The notes: generated by a model from the sequence alone, not told the origin. DNA of 64,000 nucleotides from Rhodonellum psychrophilum GCM71 = DSM 17998 (GCF_000381545.1 NZ_KB906677.1:76638-140637), one strand, 5' to 3'; positions 8,092 through 18,348 are shown, numbered from the stretch's first letter. Translations and numbers: made by a program.

Positions 8092-11000
8092 TTAATTATT
8101 GATCAAGGTAAAGACTCCCCTGATTTGTCGGTTTTGGATTTCGTTTTCCAGGGTGAAGGAATACTCAGTCAGGTAAGTATAGGTTCCGGTTGGCACCACA
8201 TTCCCTTTGACTTTTCCATCCCAACCCTGCGTTCCCACATAGATCAATTCTCCCCATTTATTGAAGACCATCAATTGGAAACTGATATCACAATTGCTCA
8301 CGCCTTGGAACAATCCGTCCAGTGGATTGAAGCCAGTCGGCATTCTCACCTGTGGGGCAGTCTCCCGCATTTCCCCATAAACTATCTGGCTGCATCCTCT
8401 TGCGTCAGTGATGTTCAGTCCATAATTCCCACTGGAAATACCCGTAAGAGAAATCCCGGAAGTCCCGTCATGGAGCCAAGAAAGCGTGTAGGGCCCCACA
8501 CCTCCCTGAGGGGTGGCCAATAGATTTCCATTGGAAAATCCCGGGCAGGGAAACCTCGCCACCTCAAATTCGGCGGACAAGGGAGGTGGTGAGGCAATAC
8601 TGAAACTGATGGGGAATTCGCAATTGAGTTGGTCAAAAACACTTAAACTATATTCTCCTACGATAAGATTAAATACTTGAATTTCATTACTTAATGATAT
8701 TGCATCTGTAGTATTGATTGTATAGGGAGGCAGCCCACCTATAATCTTAATCGTTGCCGTACCATCCGCAGAGATGAAGCAAGTTGCGGGCGTGGTTTGG
8801 ATTTCCCCGAACAGTTCCATTTCAGAGGATTCCTGTATGGAGAGTGATTCAAAGATCACCTCGCATCCTCCCGCATCCGATACTTTGAGCTGATAAATCC
8901 CTGCAGGCAACTGATCGGCAAGGGGTGCATTCAAGGTCGAATCATGTGACCATTCGTACGTATAAATCCCTGAACCTCCCTTTGCCTCCACCTCAATTTT
9001 TCCCGTGCCGGAACCAAAGCAAATAAAATCGGTGATTTCTTTGACCGTGGCTTCCATGGGCGGATTGACTTTGACCACCAGTTTTTTGGATACCCCTCCA
9101 CAGGAAGGATTCAGTTCGCTAAATTCCTCATACCAAATCAGGCCCTCTGTCCCGACGCCCGACCACTGGATTTCTACTTCCGGTTCAGTCCCACCGGACA
9201 GGAGGATTCCTCCCTCCACAAACCATTTGTATTTCCTGTCGTTGACCAAATCTTTGACTTGGTAGGAATATTTTTCATTCTTCAAAAAACAAATCTGATC
9301 GGGCCCTTTTGCCAATCCGGGCACGATGCTTTCGTTGACAAAAACCTCAAACAAAACAGGTACTCCCCTGCAACCCTCCTGGGTAATGGGAATGGCCCTG
9401 ACTTTTGCATCTGGATTGGCATTTCCCCATAGGATGCGCACCGAAAAATCCGTTGCCTCGGTGATTTCTCCGCCTTCGACCTCCCAATCCACCCGAGCTG
9501 TATTTTCAGGGTTCTCGAAAACATAAAGTGATTCATCGATCAAGGGACAAACGTTTTCGGGCCCTTCTATTTCTCCGCTTGTTTCGACCACATTGACCTC
9601 AAAAAAAGCTTCTTCGATTTGATTGCAGGATCTGTCTCCAGACAAGGCAACTATTTTGACTTGATAGGTTCCTGCATTCTCGAATTTGTGGTTGACTGTT
9701 TTTCCTTCCTGCATCGGCGTTCCATCCCCAAAGGTCCATTCGAATATTTCAAACAATGGGTTTTGGGGAATTGCGGTCCAGCTCCCTGTTTCGCCCAAAC
9801 AGGCCACTTTATCACCTTCCACCTCAAAATCGTATTCGACTTCGGTTTCAAAATTGAGATTGTTCAAACTTGCTCCGGCAGCATAGGCATAGGATTCGAT
9901 AAAGCCCGAGCCGTAGACATATCCGATGAGACCTTCCGGATTGGATAAGGTGTGGCTACCAGAAGAGATTTCCACCTGTGCAAAGGCGTATTCTGGATTT
10001 CCGGGAACAGGTAAGAATTGTCCTCCTATAGGGGATCCATCCAAGAGCGTATTGGCAGCACCGGAGGTTTTGGTGATGACATTGACATAGTGGTTGACAA
10101 TTCCGACTACGGAAACGGCTGAAAAAACAACCCTCTTGATCAATTGGGGATTGGGACTGTAAGTGACCATGGAAGGATCTCCAAGACTGGCCAAAGGTCC
10201 ATTCTGGATATTGCAGCCCTGACTTTTGGCAAAGGCTGTAACAGCTGTAGGTTTGGAAGTGGTAATATTTGCGAATTCATCCTGGCCAAAAACGAAGGAG
10301 ACGAATTTCCCAGCATTCAAGGTACTTTTCAAATCCCCATTGACAAAAACCTGGGTGTTGTTTTCAGAAGCCAATACCTTGATCATTTCGCCGGAAGTCC
10401 TTCCCTTGAAAGGAATATGGATGTATTCTTTTCCCCAAGCAAAAGTTGGGTAAATCTGTTGAAACAAATGATCCCCTGTCGTCCCTTCGCAATCCGTCCC
10501 GATACTGGTCATTTTATTCCCCCCAAAAACCACTATGTTTTTGCAATTCTCAGCATCAGACCCTACCACGCTAACCCTTGAACCGGTGAGGTCCCTTGTT
10601 CCTTTGATCTGATAACTTTGCCCTTTGTTCAGGGTTACATTGATGGGTGCTCCCGCGGGGATCGTATTCACTGTGGGAGAAGCTGGGACGATCACGATAT
10701 CCGTATTGTCCTCGATGGCAATGACCAAAAGCGTGCTTTCAAAATTGACATTTCCGCCTCCCAAAACACCAGGCGCAAAATCTTCCTGGTGCGCGGTCAC
10801 CCAATAATCCTTTCCCAAGGAAGCCAAGGGTAAAATAATGGTGCCGTCTGCTGATCGATCCCGAAAATTGAAGGCGTGGACAGCGATATTCCCGGAGGAC
10901 CCAATATAAACACCTTTATTTTCGACCAGACCTGATGTGCGGTGAATGATGTCCAAACCATCCACAGGGAATTTATACACAAACTGCTCTCCTGCGGCCA

Positions 11001-11232
11001 GTGAAAATTCTATGGTAGCATTGGTATATTGAATGACTCCGGCGGCATCCTCATTTGCGGAAATGACAATGGAGGCTAGGTCAGGTCTATTGGGTTCGAT
11101 CCGGTTATTTTCCATAAAACCCAAATAGAACTCCCTGCCAACGGTGGAAATCTGCGCATGGGCGACATTGAAATAAGAAAGCCCCAGCAGCATCCAACAG
11201 ACCAACAAAACAACTTTCCCCAATCGACGCAT
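8092..11232 (-). CDS. Giant T9SS cargo protein: IgGFc-binding N-domain, PKD, SprB-like repeats, type-B sorting domain
   Basis: The 1046-residue product starts with a signal peptide ending near HAQ. Residues about 27-450 match the IgGFc-binding protein N-terminal domain (STVGREFYLGFMENN, then SADGTIILPLASLGKDYWVT). A PKD domain follows near 475-555 (FEWTFGDGT). Ig-like stretches come next, then three SprB-type repeats with the GGSGIYTYEWSHD and LPAGIYQLKVSDAGGC pattern. The last 85 or so residues are the gliding-motility-associated type-B T9SS sorting domain (MPTGFNP, NKWGELIY, GWDGKVKG, GTYTY). It should be exported through the outer membrane by T9SS and held on or released from the surface, probably as an adhesin. 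The upstream gene is a close paralogue of the same layout. Confidence 0.9.
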   Translation of the reverse strand: MRRLGKVVLLVCWMLLGLSYFNVAHAQISTVGREFYLGFMENNRIEPNRPDLASIVISANEDAAGVIQYTNATIEFSLAAGEQFVYKFPVDGLDIIHRTSGLVENKGVYIGSSGNIAVHAFNFRDRSADGTIILPLASLGKDYWVTAHQEDFAPGVLGGGNVNFESTLLVIAIEDNTDIVIVPASPTVNTIPAGAPINVTLNKGQSYQIKGTRDLTGSRVSVVGSDAENCKNIVVFGGNKMTSIGTDCEGTTGDHLFQQIYPTFAWGKEYIHIPFKGRTSGEMIKVLASENNTQVFVNGDLKSTLNAGKFVSFVFGQDEFANITTSKPTAVTAFAKSQGCNIQNGPLASLGDPSMVTYSPNPQLIKRVVFSAVSVVGIVNHYVNVITKTSGAANTLLDGSPIGGQFLPVPGNPEYAFAQVEISSGSHTLSNPEGLIGYVYGSGFIESYAYAAGASLNNLNFETEVEYDFEVEGDKVACLGETGSWTAIPQNPLFEIFEWTFGDGTPMQEGKTVNHKFENAGTYQVKIVALSGDRSCNQIEEAFFEVNVVETSGEIEGPENVCPLIDESLYVFENPENTARVDWEVEGGEITEATDFSVRILWGNANPDAKVRAIPITQEGCRGVPVLFEVFVNESIVPGLAKGPDQICFLKNEKYSYQVKDLVNDRKYKWFVEGGILLSGGTEPEVEIQWSGVGTEGLIWYEEFSELNPSCGGVSKKLVVKVNPPMEATVKEITDFICFGSGTGKIEVEAKGGSGIYTYEWSHDSTLNAPLADQLPAGIYQLKVSDAGGCEVIFESLSIQESSEMELFGEIQTTPATCFISADGTATIKIIGGLPPYTINTTDAISLSNEIQVFNLIVGEYSLSVFDQLNCEFPISFSIASPPPLSAEFEVARFPCPGFSNGNLLATPQGGVGPYTLSWLHDGTSGISLTGISSGNYGLNITDARGCSQIVYGEMRETAPQVRMPTGFNPLDGLFQGVSNCDISFQLMVFNKWGELIYVGTQGWDGKVKGNVVPTGTYTYLTEYSFTLENEIQNRQIRGVFTLINN

Positions 11233-11368
11233 ACAAAAATTTGGCTTTTCTAGCAGACCCTCTAATTTATCGATTTATTTTCAAACCTTTCCAATTTTGA
11301 CTTAAGACACATAAAAAACTAAAATTCAGATTATTGACCAATGAGAATAGGCTTATAAAATGATTTTT

Positions 11369-14300
11369 TTATCGGAGGAGACTGAAAAGGCCTTTGGTTT
11401 CTTTCTTGGTCTGTTCGCCATTGAGGTTGTATTCATATTGAATGATATAAATATAAGTTCCCAAAGGAGCTTCTTGGTCTTGGACGGTCCCGTCCCAGCC
11501 CTTGGATCCCAGGTAAATAAGTTCGCCCCAACGATTGTAAATCGATAATTGATAGGACAATAAACAATTGGAAACCCCTTCATACAACCCTTCCTCTGGT
11601 CGGAAACCGGTGGGCATTCTCATTTTTGGTTCTTCCTCCAACATTTCTCCGGTACCGATGCTGATACAGCCTCGACTGTCTTGAACGTTTACCACATACG
11701 CGCCTTTCTGAACGCCGGTCAACACCATGTTTTGAGAACCATCATGGTCCCAGAGATAAGCAAAGGGACCAAAATCACCGGTTGGCTCCACGATCAGTTC
11801 CCCATTGGCTTCGCCGGGACAACTGAATTTCTGTATCCTGACGTCTGCAGTGAGCGGTACCGGGGAGTCAATGGTAAAAGAAATCGGCAATTGACAGCCA
11901 TTGACATCTGTGACTATTCCTGAAAATTCCCTTCCTTCCAAATTCAAAAAAGAAATCTCCGGTCCATTGATGTTGGCGCCAGGGATATCGAGCGCATATG
12001 GTGGCAATCCTCCCTGGATTTGGATCACCGCTTCTCCATCGGAGCGTCCAAAACATGAAACGCCCTGTGTAGAAATGCTGATCACTTCCAAAACATCCGG
12101 CTGTGTGATCAGAATATTGTCCAATATGAATTGACAACCAAAATCATCCGTAACGGTTACGGAATAGGTTCCTACAAGCAAATTATCCACTTCAGAAATA
12201 TTCAAGGAAGCCGCATGGCTCCATGAGTAGGTATATGGGCCAACACCCCCAAGCACTTCCACAGCGATGCGGCCATTGTTTCCGGCAAAGCAGCGCACAT
12301 CTGTTTGATTAAATGTTGCGGTTAATTCCGCGCTGATTTGCACTGCCAATTTGGGTGATTCACCTGCGCAGAAATCATCGGAAACACTTCTCTCGATATA
12401 GGCTACCTGACCAATTGTACCAGGGATATTCCACCTTATTTCCACGGTGGGGGACTCGCCACCAGAAACGATTTCCCCGCCTTCAACCAACCATTCAAAT
12501 CTTCTCCCTGCAAAAGGATTCGGCACGGAATATTGGGAAGTAACGGTTGGATCGAAACAAACCTTAACTTTTCCTTCTGGCGCTTTCGGTTCGAGGAGGG
12601 GATTGATATTGATCCCCAAGGTGACTGAAGTGCCTGGACAACCTTGGGCAGTAAACGGTGTCGCCATCAGCGATGCATCGGGATTGGTATCTCCCCAGAG
12701 TACCGTTACAGACAAACCATCTTCCTTGACAATTACACCGCCCACTACGCTCCAATCGATAGTGGTAAATTCAACCTCCGACACAAAATCATAAGTAGTT
12801 TCCTCCACATTGGGACAAACTGCCAGCATTCCCTCAATCACACCCGTGATTTCTAGCACTTCTACCTCAAATACCACTTCTTCCTGCAAATCACAGGAAA
12901 CTTGGCTGATGGCAGCCTTAATTTTCACCTCATACGTTCCCGGTTTTGTAAAAGTATGGTTCACTTCCTTGCCGATTTTGGATGCTGTGCCATCCCCAAA
13001 ATCCCAGATGAAATAGGTGAAAATCGGGTTTTCCGGATTGATTTCCCAAAGGGCATTGGCATTTAAGCAAGCCACTTTTTCCCCTTGCACATCAAACTCG
13101 TATTCTGGTTCCACTTGAAAATTCAAGTTGTCCAAAGTGGCTCCGACTGCAAAACCATAAGATTCCAAAAATCCAAAACCATAGACGTAAGCAATAAAAC
13201 CTTCTGGATTAGAAAGCTTATGGACACCTTGCTGAATATTGATTCTTGCATAGGAGAAATCAGGGGATTGGGGCAAAGGCAAAAATTGATTGCCAATATC
13301 TGCTCCATCTAATCGGGTACCGCCAACAGTCGCCGTACTGGTGACCACATTGACATAATGGTTGGTGATGGAAGGGAGTTGAAGTGCATTGAAGGTAATG
13401 TCCTTCAGCAATTGCTGGTTGGGGCTATAGGTAATCATAAAGGGATCTCCATTGACCCAATCCGCCAAATTAATGTCATTGCATTCTTGGCTTTTTGCAA
13501 AAACAGTAACAGAGGAGGGCTTGTTGGTTTGGATGCTGGCCAATTGATCCTGATCAAAATCAAAAGTCTGGAATTCTCCTGCATCGATCGTCCCCACCAG
13601 GTTTCCATCCAAGGTGATGGTTGTACCAGGTTCAGAAGCCAACACTTTGACCAATTCCCCAGAGGTTCGTCCCAATAGAGGAATATGGAAAAAATCTGTC
13701 CCCCAGGTATTCGTTGGATAGGCCTGCTGAAAAAGATGATCATTTGCCCCCCCACAATCTCCAACACTTGTCCATTTGTTTCCGCCAAAAACCGCAATGT
13801 TTTTACAGTCAGCAGCATCGTCCCCGACAACCCTCACCCTTGTTCCCGTCAAGTCCGCCCGAGCTTTCAACTGGTAGGTTTGACCCATGTTCAGATTTAT
13901 GAAGAATGGATTATTGGGTGCATTGCCATTCAGGGTAAAGACCGAAGGGGTGATCTCAATGCGCGTATTGTTTTCCACTGCTACCACCAAGAGCGTACTT
14001 TCATTATTGATGTTGGGATTGAACTGAACTGGAACATTCATGGTCTCAAAGTGAGAAGTAACATAATAGTCTTTTCCCAGGGTGCCCAATGGGAGGATGA
14101 CTGTACCGTCTGCACTTCTGTATCGCTCATTGAATGCATAAACCGAAACATTTCCCGTCGAAGAAATATAAATACTTTTGTTCTCTACCACGCCTGAGCT
14201 GCGGTGCAACATGTCGGTATCATCCATATTCAGCACAAATTGCTGACCTTGGTTCAATGAAAAATTGACTGAATTGCCGGCATACACAATCGAACCCGTG

Positions 14301-14491
14301 GTGGTTTCACTTGCAGTAACGATGACCACACCCCTATCCCGTGCATCTGGCAAAACGGCATTGTTTTCCATGAAACCGAACCAAAATTCTTTGCCAACGG
14401 TCGTCAGCTGTGCGTGCGTCTGATGGGCTCCCAAAAAAAAGATCAGGGAAAAAAGAAAAATTGTCCTAACTTTTTTGAGGAGCTCAATCAT
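11369..14491 (-). CDS. Giant T9SS cargo protein, tandem paralogue
   Basis: The 1040-residue product has the same order as its neighbour: signal peptide (ending HAQL), IgGFc-binding N-terminal domain (TTVGKEFWFGFMENN; SADGTVILPLGTLGKDYYVT), PKD (FIWDFGDGT), Ig-like part, three SprB-like repeats (GGVGPYTYSWSHA), and type-B sorting domain (MPTGFRPEEGLYEGVSN, NRWGELIYLG, GTYIYI). The two proteins align along their length, so they come from a tandem duplication that has since diverged. The stop codon is 137 bases from the start of the second gene, which probably follows on the same transcript. A 416-bp AT-rich region precedes it and should hold the promoter. Confidence 0.9.
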   Translation of the reverse strand: MIELLKKVRTIFLFSLIFFLGAHQTHAQLTTVGKEFWFGFMENNAVLPDARDRGVVIVTASETTTGSIVYAGNSVNFSLNQGQQFVLNMDDTDMLHRSSGVVENKSIYISSTGNVSVYAFNERYRSADGTVILPLGTLGKDYYVTSHFETMNVPVQFNPNINNESTLLVVAVENNTRIEITPSVFTLNGNAPNNPFFINLNMGQTYQLKARADLTGTRVRVVGDDAADCKNIAVFGGNKWTSVGDCGGANDHLFQQAYPTNTWGTDFFHIPLLGRTSGELVKVLASEPGTTITLDGNLVGTIDAGEFQTFDFDQDQLASIQTNKPSSVTVFAKSQECNDINLADWVNGDPFMITYSPNQQLLKDITFNALQLPSITNHYVNVVTSTATVGGTRLDGADIGNQFLPLPQSPDFSYARINIQQGVHKLSNPEGFIAYVYGFGFLESYGFAVGATLDNLNFQVEPEYEFDVQGEKVACLNANALWEINPENPIFTYFIWDFGDGTASKIGKEVNHTFTKPGTYEVKIKAAISQVSCDLQEEVVFEVEVLEITGVIEGMLAVCPNVEETTYDFVSEVEFTTIDWSVVGGVIVKEDGLSVTVLWGDTNPDASLMATPFTAQGCPGTSVTLGININPLLEPKAPEGKVKVCFDPTVTSQYSVPNPFAGRRFEWLVEGGEIVSGGESPTVEIRWNIPGTIGQVAYIERSVSDDFCAGESPKLAVQISAELTATFNQTDVRCFAGNNGRIAVEVLGGVGPYTYSWSHAASLNISEVDNLLVGTYSVTVTDDFGCQFILDNILITQPDVLEVISISTQGVSCFGRSDGEAVIQIQGGLPPYALDIPGANINGPEISFLNLEGREFSGIVTDVNGCQLPISFTIDSPVPLTADVRIQKFSCPGEANGELIVEPTGDFGPFAYLWDHDGSQNMVLTGVQKGAYVVNVQDSRGCISIGTGEMLEEEPKMRMPTGFRPEEGLYEGVSNCLLSYQLSIYNRWGELIYLGSKGWDGTVQDQEAPLGTYIYIIQYEYNLNGEQTKKETKGLFSLLR

Positions 14492-14907
14492 AATTTGTTC
14501 TTTTCGAAAATATCGTTCAATATAATTATCTATTTTAAAAACATCGTTGTGAGGAGTGCAAAAATCTATTGAATTTAAAGCTGGTACTTTTTAGGGTCGA
14601 CGTTTGTTCTAATCTTCTCAATAGAAACCACCTAACAATTTCATGAAAGGTGAATTTTGATTTTTATAAGTAAAGATTGCTTAAGGTTGTTCTGATTCAA
14701 ATTTTTTAATAGAAAGGTACCGATCAGCCTGCTCCCTTGGTTTTTTTCCCATCAGTAATTAAGGATAAACCCTTCTCTTATAAATCCAGTCCGTTTTCAT
14801 CATCAGGAAGAAAGCAATATTGATTTCAAAATGCATTTTGGTTTCAAAAAAACGATTAACTTTTATCTTCCAAAAAATATTCTCATTCCTGTTCCAATAC
14901 CCTTGAC
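14492..14907. other. Divergent intergenic region
   Basis: This AT-rich 416-bp spacer must hold the promoters of the leftward T9SS pair and the rightward mutarotase gene. I see no gene, no repeat copy and no convincing promoter match in it. Confidence 0.4.
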
Positions 14908-15252
14908 ATGGATACCAAAAAATTCTGCTTAGCGCTGGATCTGAAAAATGATCCCAACCTCATATCCGAATACGAAAAACATCATCGTGCGGTTTGGCCC
15001 GGAATTCTGGAAAGCATCCGGGATTCTGGTGTCGTTTCCATGGAAATATTCCGGTGGGAAAACCGGTTATTCATGATCATGGAAACGCAAATGGATTTTT
15101 CATTTGAAACCAAATCCAAGATGGATGCAGCCAACCCTAAAGTTCAGGAATGGGAGACACATTTGTGGAAATACCAACAGGGCTTACCCGGCACCAAAAA
15201 AGGAGCGAAATGGCAGCTCATGGATAGGATTTTTAACTGGTCATCGGAATGA
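14908..15252 (+). CDS. L-rhamnose mutarotase family protein
   Basis: The 114-residue product belongs to the RhaM family of small dimeric ferredoxin-like proteins that interconvert sugar anomers. Family marks are the EYEKHHRAVWPGIL stretch with the active-site His pair (near 25-26), the Trp after it, and the closing MDRIF sequence. Length fits the family (about 104-115). No rhamnose isomerase, kinase or aldolase is next to it, so the sugar may be rhamnose, fucose or another deoxy sugar. It seems to be a single-gene unit with an ATG start. Confidence 0.85.
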   Translation: MDTKKFCLALDLKNDPNLISEYEKHHRAVWPGILESIRDSGVVSMEIFRWENRLFMIMETQMDFSFETKSKMDAANPKVQEWETHLWKYQQGLPGTKKGAKWQLMDRIFNWSSE

Positions 15253-15498
15253 AGAAATGTTTTGATTTCCATCTGTTCGGAAGAGCTATGGGCTTATCTA
15301 CTGGATTTTCTCCAAAACCAATCGGAAAGGGTGTATGCAGTCTGATTACCATGGTCTTGTAATTTAATTAGACGCATCAAAAACCCGGCAGGGAAGAAAA
15401 TATTTTATCTTTCCAATTTTAGGTCAAAAAATCCGGGCAAATGTGGGTATTTCACCTGTCCACTTAAAGATTTATTTGCTATTTTTGATTTTTACAAA

Positions 15499-15867
15499 TT
15501 GCTGAATAAGAAGGTGCCTTACAAAGAACGGGAAATAGAGAAAAAGTATTACTCCATAGGAGAAGTTGCTACCATGTTTAAAGTAGCTCCTTCCCTCATC
15601 CGCTATTGGGAGGGAGAGTTTGAAAGTATCCGTCCTAAAAAAGACAAAAAAGGCAACCGAAGGTTTACCAAAGATGACATCGAAAAAATCCGATACATTT
15701 ATCATTTGGTAAAAGTCAAAGGTTTTACGCTTCAGGGGGCTCAAGAAGTCATCAAAAAAGAAGCGCATCAGGTATATGACAAGTCCGCCATGGTGGACAG
15801 ACTCAATCAAATCAAAGGTTTTTTAATTGATATCAGGGACTCACTACATGCCAAATCCCCAGAATGA
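15499..15867 (+). CDS. MerR-family transcriptional regulator
   Basis: The 122-residue product has a MerR winged helix at about residues 18-85: YSIGEVATMFKVAPSLIRYWE (helix-turn-helix), the wing KDKKGNRRFTKDDIEKI, and the second helix pair ending FTLQGAQEVIKKE. The C-terminal effector part is very short, with no metal-binding cysteines. In Bacteroidota this gene commonly sits next to dprA, as here. The given start is a TTG; a GTG at 15514 would remove five residues and is equally possible. Its end overlaps the dprA start by 20 bases, which suggests translational coupling. Confidence 0.85.
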   Translation: MLNKKVPYKEREIEKKYYSIGEVATMFKVAPSLIRYWEGEFESIRPKKDKKGNRRFTKDDIEKIRYIYHLVKVKGFTLQGAQEVIKKEAHQVYDKSAMVDRLNQIKGFLIDIRDSLHAKSPE

Positions 15868-16969
15868 AACACAGCTTTACCAAATAGCATTAAGTCTAAT
15901 TCCAAAAATTGGTCCAGCGACCTATAGAAATATCATCGCCTACAGTGGCTCTGCATCCTCATTTTTCAACCTTCCTGCCGGCAAGGCTTCCAAAATCCCA
16001 AGGATCGGCGCAAAACTTGCCGAAATCGTCAAAAACAAAAATCAATACCTCAGAGAGGCCGAGGAAATACTGAACAATTGCCATAAAAAAAACATCAGAG
16101 TACTCACCCTTCAGGATCCTGACTTCCCCTCCAGATTAAAAGCCTTGGAAGATTCTCCTTTGGTTCTTTTCATCAAGGGAAATGCGGCATTGAATCCCGC
16201 CAGAGCCATTGGGATCGTGGGCACAAGACAAGCATCCGAATACGGAAAAAACATCACTAGAAAAATAATTGAAGACCTCATTCCCTACCAACCCACCATC
16301 ATCAGTGGCTTGGCTTATGGCATTGACATCGAGGCGCACAAAGCCGCCCTCCAATATGATCTCCCAACCATTGGGATATTGGGTTCTTCGGTAGACAATA
16401 TTTATCCTTCCATCCATAAAAACACCGCAATGTCCATGTTGGAAAACGGTGGACTTTTGAGCGAATTCCAGCCAGGAAGTGAAATGCACCCCGGCAACTT
16501 CCCCAAAAGGAATAGGATCATATCCGGGCTTTCGGATGCACTGATTGTAGTGGAAGCAGCGAAAAAAGGTGGCGCATTGATCACCGCTGAAATCGCCTAC
16601 AGCTACAACAAGGAAGTTTTCGCCGTTCCAGGCAATCTTCAATCCATTTATTCCGAAGGATGCAACAACCTTATCAGATCCATGAAAGCATCCATTTTTA
16701 CAGGGGTGAAGGATTTGGAAGAGGCACTTTCTTGGTCCAAAGAGAATCCTTTGGAAAGCCGAGAAACAAAAATCCAAAGTTGGGAGAGCTTCCCTATCGA
16801 GGAGCAGCAAATCCTTGGACTCTTGCAGCAGAAAAAAGAAATGGAAATCGATCAACTTTCCCTTCAACTCGAGATGTCCATTTCCATTTTGGCATCCAAA
16901 CTTTTGGGACTGGAGTTTGAAGGAATCATCAAATCCTTACCTGGAAAAAAATACAGGCTGATTTTATAA
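15848..16969 (+). CDS. dprA: DNA-processing protein A (DprA/Smf)
   Basis: DprA loads RecA on incoming single-stranded DNA during transformation. The product (373 residues from the ATG at 15848) has an N-terminal SAM/HhH-like part (IPKIGPATYRNII, IPRIGAKLAEIV), then the Rossmann-like core: FPSRLKALEDSPLVLFIKG, GIVGTRQASEYG, ISGLAYGIDIEAH, GSSVDNIYPSIH, FPKRNRIISGLSDALIVVEA and GALITAEIA...FAVPGN. A winged-helix-like C-terminus follows. An upstream in-frame ATG at 15827 adds seven residues, but MPNPQNE is the better start. It overlaps the MerR gene by 20 bases and faces ffh across a shared terminator. Confidence 0.95.
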   Translation: MPNPQNETQLYQIALSLIPKIGPATYRNIIAYSGSASSFFNLPAGKASKIPRIGAKLAEIVKNKNQYLREAEEILNNCHKKNIRVLTLQDPDFPSRLKALEDSPLVLFIKGNAALNPARAIGIVGTRQASEYGKNITRKIIEDLIPYQPTIISGLAYGIDIEAHKAALQYDLPTIGILGSSVDNIYPSIHKNTAMSMLENGGLLSEFQPGSEMHPGNFPKRNRIISGLSDALIVVEAAKKGGALITAEIAYSYNKEVFAVPGNLQSIYSEGCNNLIRSMKASIFTGVKDLEEALSWSKENPLESRETKIQSWESFPIEEQQILGLLQQKKEMEIDQLSLQLEMSISILASKLLGLEFEGIIKSLPGKKYRLIL

Positions 16970-17010
16970 GACATAAAAAAAGGAGCGTTTCTGCTCCTTT
17001 TTTTATGTCT
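16969..17010. terminator. Shared bidirectional terminator of dprA and ffh
   Basis: An 18-bp perfect stem (16969-16986 with 16993-17010) encloses a six-base loop GTTTCT. The arms contain AAAAAAAGGAGC and GCTCCTTTTTTT, so each strand gets a T-run. It starts on the last base of the dprA stop codon and ends one base before the ffh stop codon, so the structure fills exactly the space between the two genes. Confidence 0.92.
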
Positions 17011-18348
17011 TTATCTTTTCCCTCCTTTAGGCATCATTGCACCGAGGGCTTTTTGGGCACCGCCCATTTTATTCATCTGTTTCATGAGTTTCCTCATGTC
17101 GTTGAACTGTTTCATCAGGTTGTTCACCTCCACGATCGTCCTTCCACTTCCGTTGGCAAGTCTTTTTCGTCTGCTGCCATCGATCATGTCTGGGTTTTCA
17201 CGTTCTACAGGAGTCATGCTCCTGATGATCGCTTCGATCGGTTTGAACGAATCGTCATCGATATCCATTCCTTTCATGGCTTTTCCCATTCCAGGGATCA
17301 TGCCCATGATGTCCTTCAAGTTACCCATTTTCTTGATCTGCTCCAACTGAGAAAGAAAATCATCAAAATTGAATTGGTTTTTTCTGATTTTGGAATTGAT
17401 CCTTACCGCTTCTTCCTCGTCAAAGGACTGCTGGGCACGTTCCACCAAAGAAATGACATCCCCCATTCCGAGAATTCTTTGCGCCATTCTATCCGGATGG
17501 AAAACATCGATGTTTTCCATTTTCTCTCCCGTGGAAATAAACTTGATTGGTTTATTCACGACGTGGCGGATCGAAATCGCTGCACCACCCCTGGAATCAC
17601 CATCCAATTTGGTCAACACGACGCCATCAAAATTTAACCTTTCGTCAAATGTCTTGGCAGTATTCACAGCATCCTGACCTGTCATGGAATCGACCACAAA
17701 CAATGTCTCGGAAGGATTCAAGGCTTTTTTCAAAGCCTCAATTTCTTTCATCATCACGTCATCCACTGCCAAACGACCGGCTGTATCGACGATCACCGTC
17801 TTCTTACCGGTTTTCTTGGCGTAGGCGATCGCATTGTTGGCGATCTCAATGGCGTTTTTATTTTCGGGCTCGGCATACACTTCCACTCCGATTTGCTCTC
17901 CCAATACTTTCAATTGGTCAATCGCAGCAGGTCGGTAGATATCACAAGCCACCAGGAGTACCTGTTTGCCTTGCTTCTTCAACATGCTGGCAAACTTGCC
18001 TGAAAAGGTAGTTTTACCAGAACCCTGTAAACCGGAAATAAGAACCACGGCTGGATCGCCTTTTAGGTTGATATCCGCTTTACTGCCTCCCATGAGCTTG
18101 GTAAGCTCTTCTTGGGTGATCTTGATCAACAATTGGCCTGGGGAAACCGCAATCAGGACATCTCTTCCAAGAGCTTGCTCCCTGATCGTATCGGTCACCT
18201 CTTTGGCGACTTTATAATTCACATCGGCATCTATCAAGGCCCTTCGGATTTCCTTGACGGTTGATGCGACGTTGATCTCGGTGATTTTTCCCGTACCCTT
18301 GAGGGTCTTAAAAGCTCTATCTAATTTTAAACTGAGGTTATCAAACAT
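17011..18348 (-). CDS. ffh: Signal recognition particle protein Ffh
   Basis: This 445-residue SRP54 GTPase targets nascent membrane proteins to the translocon. It has the N-domain helical bundle (1-85), the G-domain with GLQGSGKTTFSGK (P-loop near 107-115), DTAGR, and TKLDGDSRGG, and the Met-rich M-domain (about 300-435) that binds SRP RNA and signal sequences (MIPGMGKAMKGM, GSRRKRLANGSGRT, MRKLMKQM). The C-terminus ends in a basic tail. Length is standard. No SRP RNA gene was seen nearby. Confidence 0.97.
   Translation of the reverse strand: MFDNLSLKLDRAFKTLKGTGKITEINVASTVKEIRRALIDADVNYKVAKEVTDTIREQALGRDVLIAVSPGQLLIKITQEELTKLMGGSKADINLKGDPAVVLISGLQGSGKTTFSGKFASMLKKQGKQVLLVACDIYRPAAIDQLKVLGEQIGVEVYAEPENKNAIEIANNAIAYAKKTGKKTVIVDTAGRLAVDDVMMKEIEALKKALNPSETLFVVDSMTGQDAVNTAKTFDERLNFDGVVLTKLDGDSRGGAAISIRHVVNKPIKFISTGEKMENIDVFHPDRMAQRILGMGDVISLVERAQQSFDEEEAVRINSKIRKNQFNFDDFLSQLEQIKKMGNLKDIMGMIPGMGKAMKGMDIDDDSFKPIEAIIRSMTPVERENPDMIDGSRRKRLANGSGRTIVEVNNLMKQFNDMRKLMKQMNKMGGAQKALGAMMPKGGKR

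Noticed and set aside
16136-16867. Minus-strand 243-codon frame opposite dprA
   Set aside because: It is long only because of codon use of dprA; no motif or signal is present.
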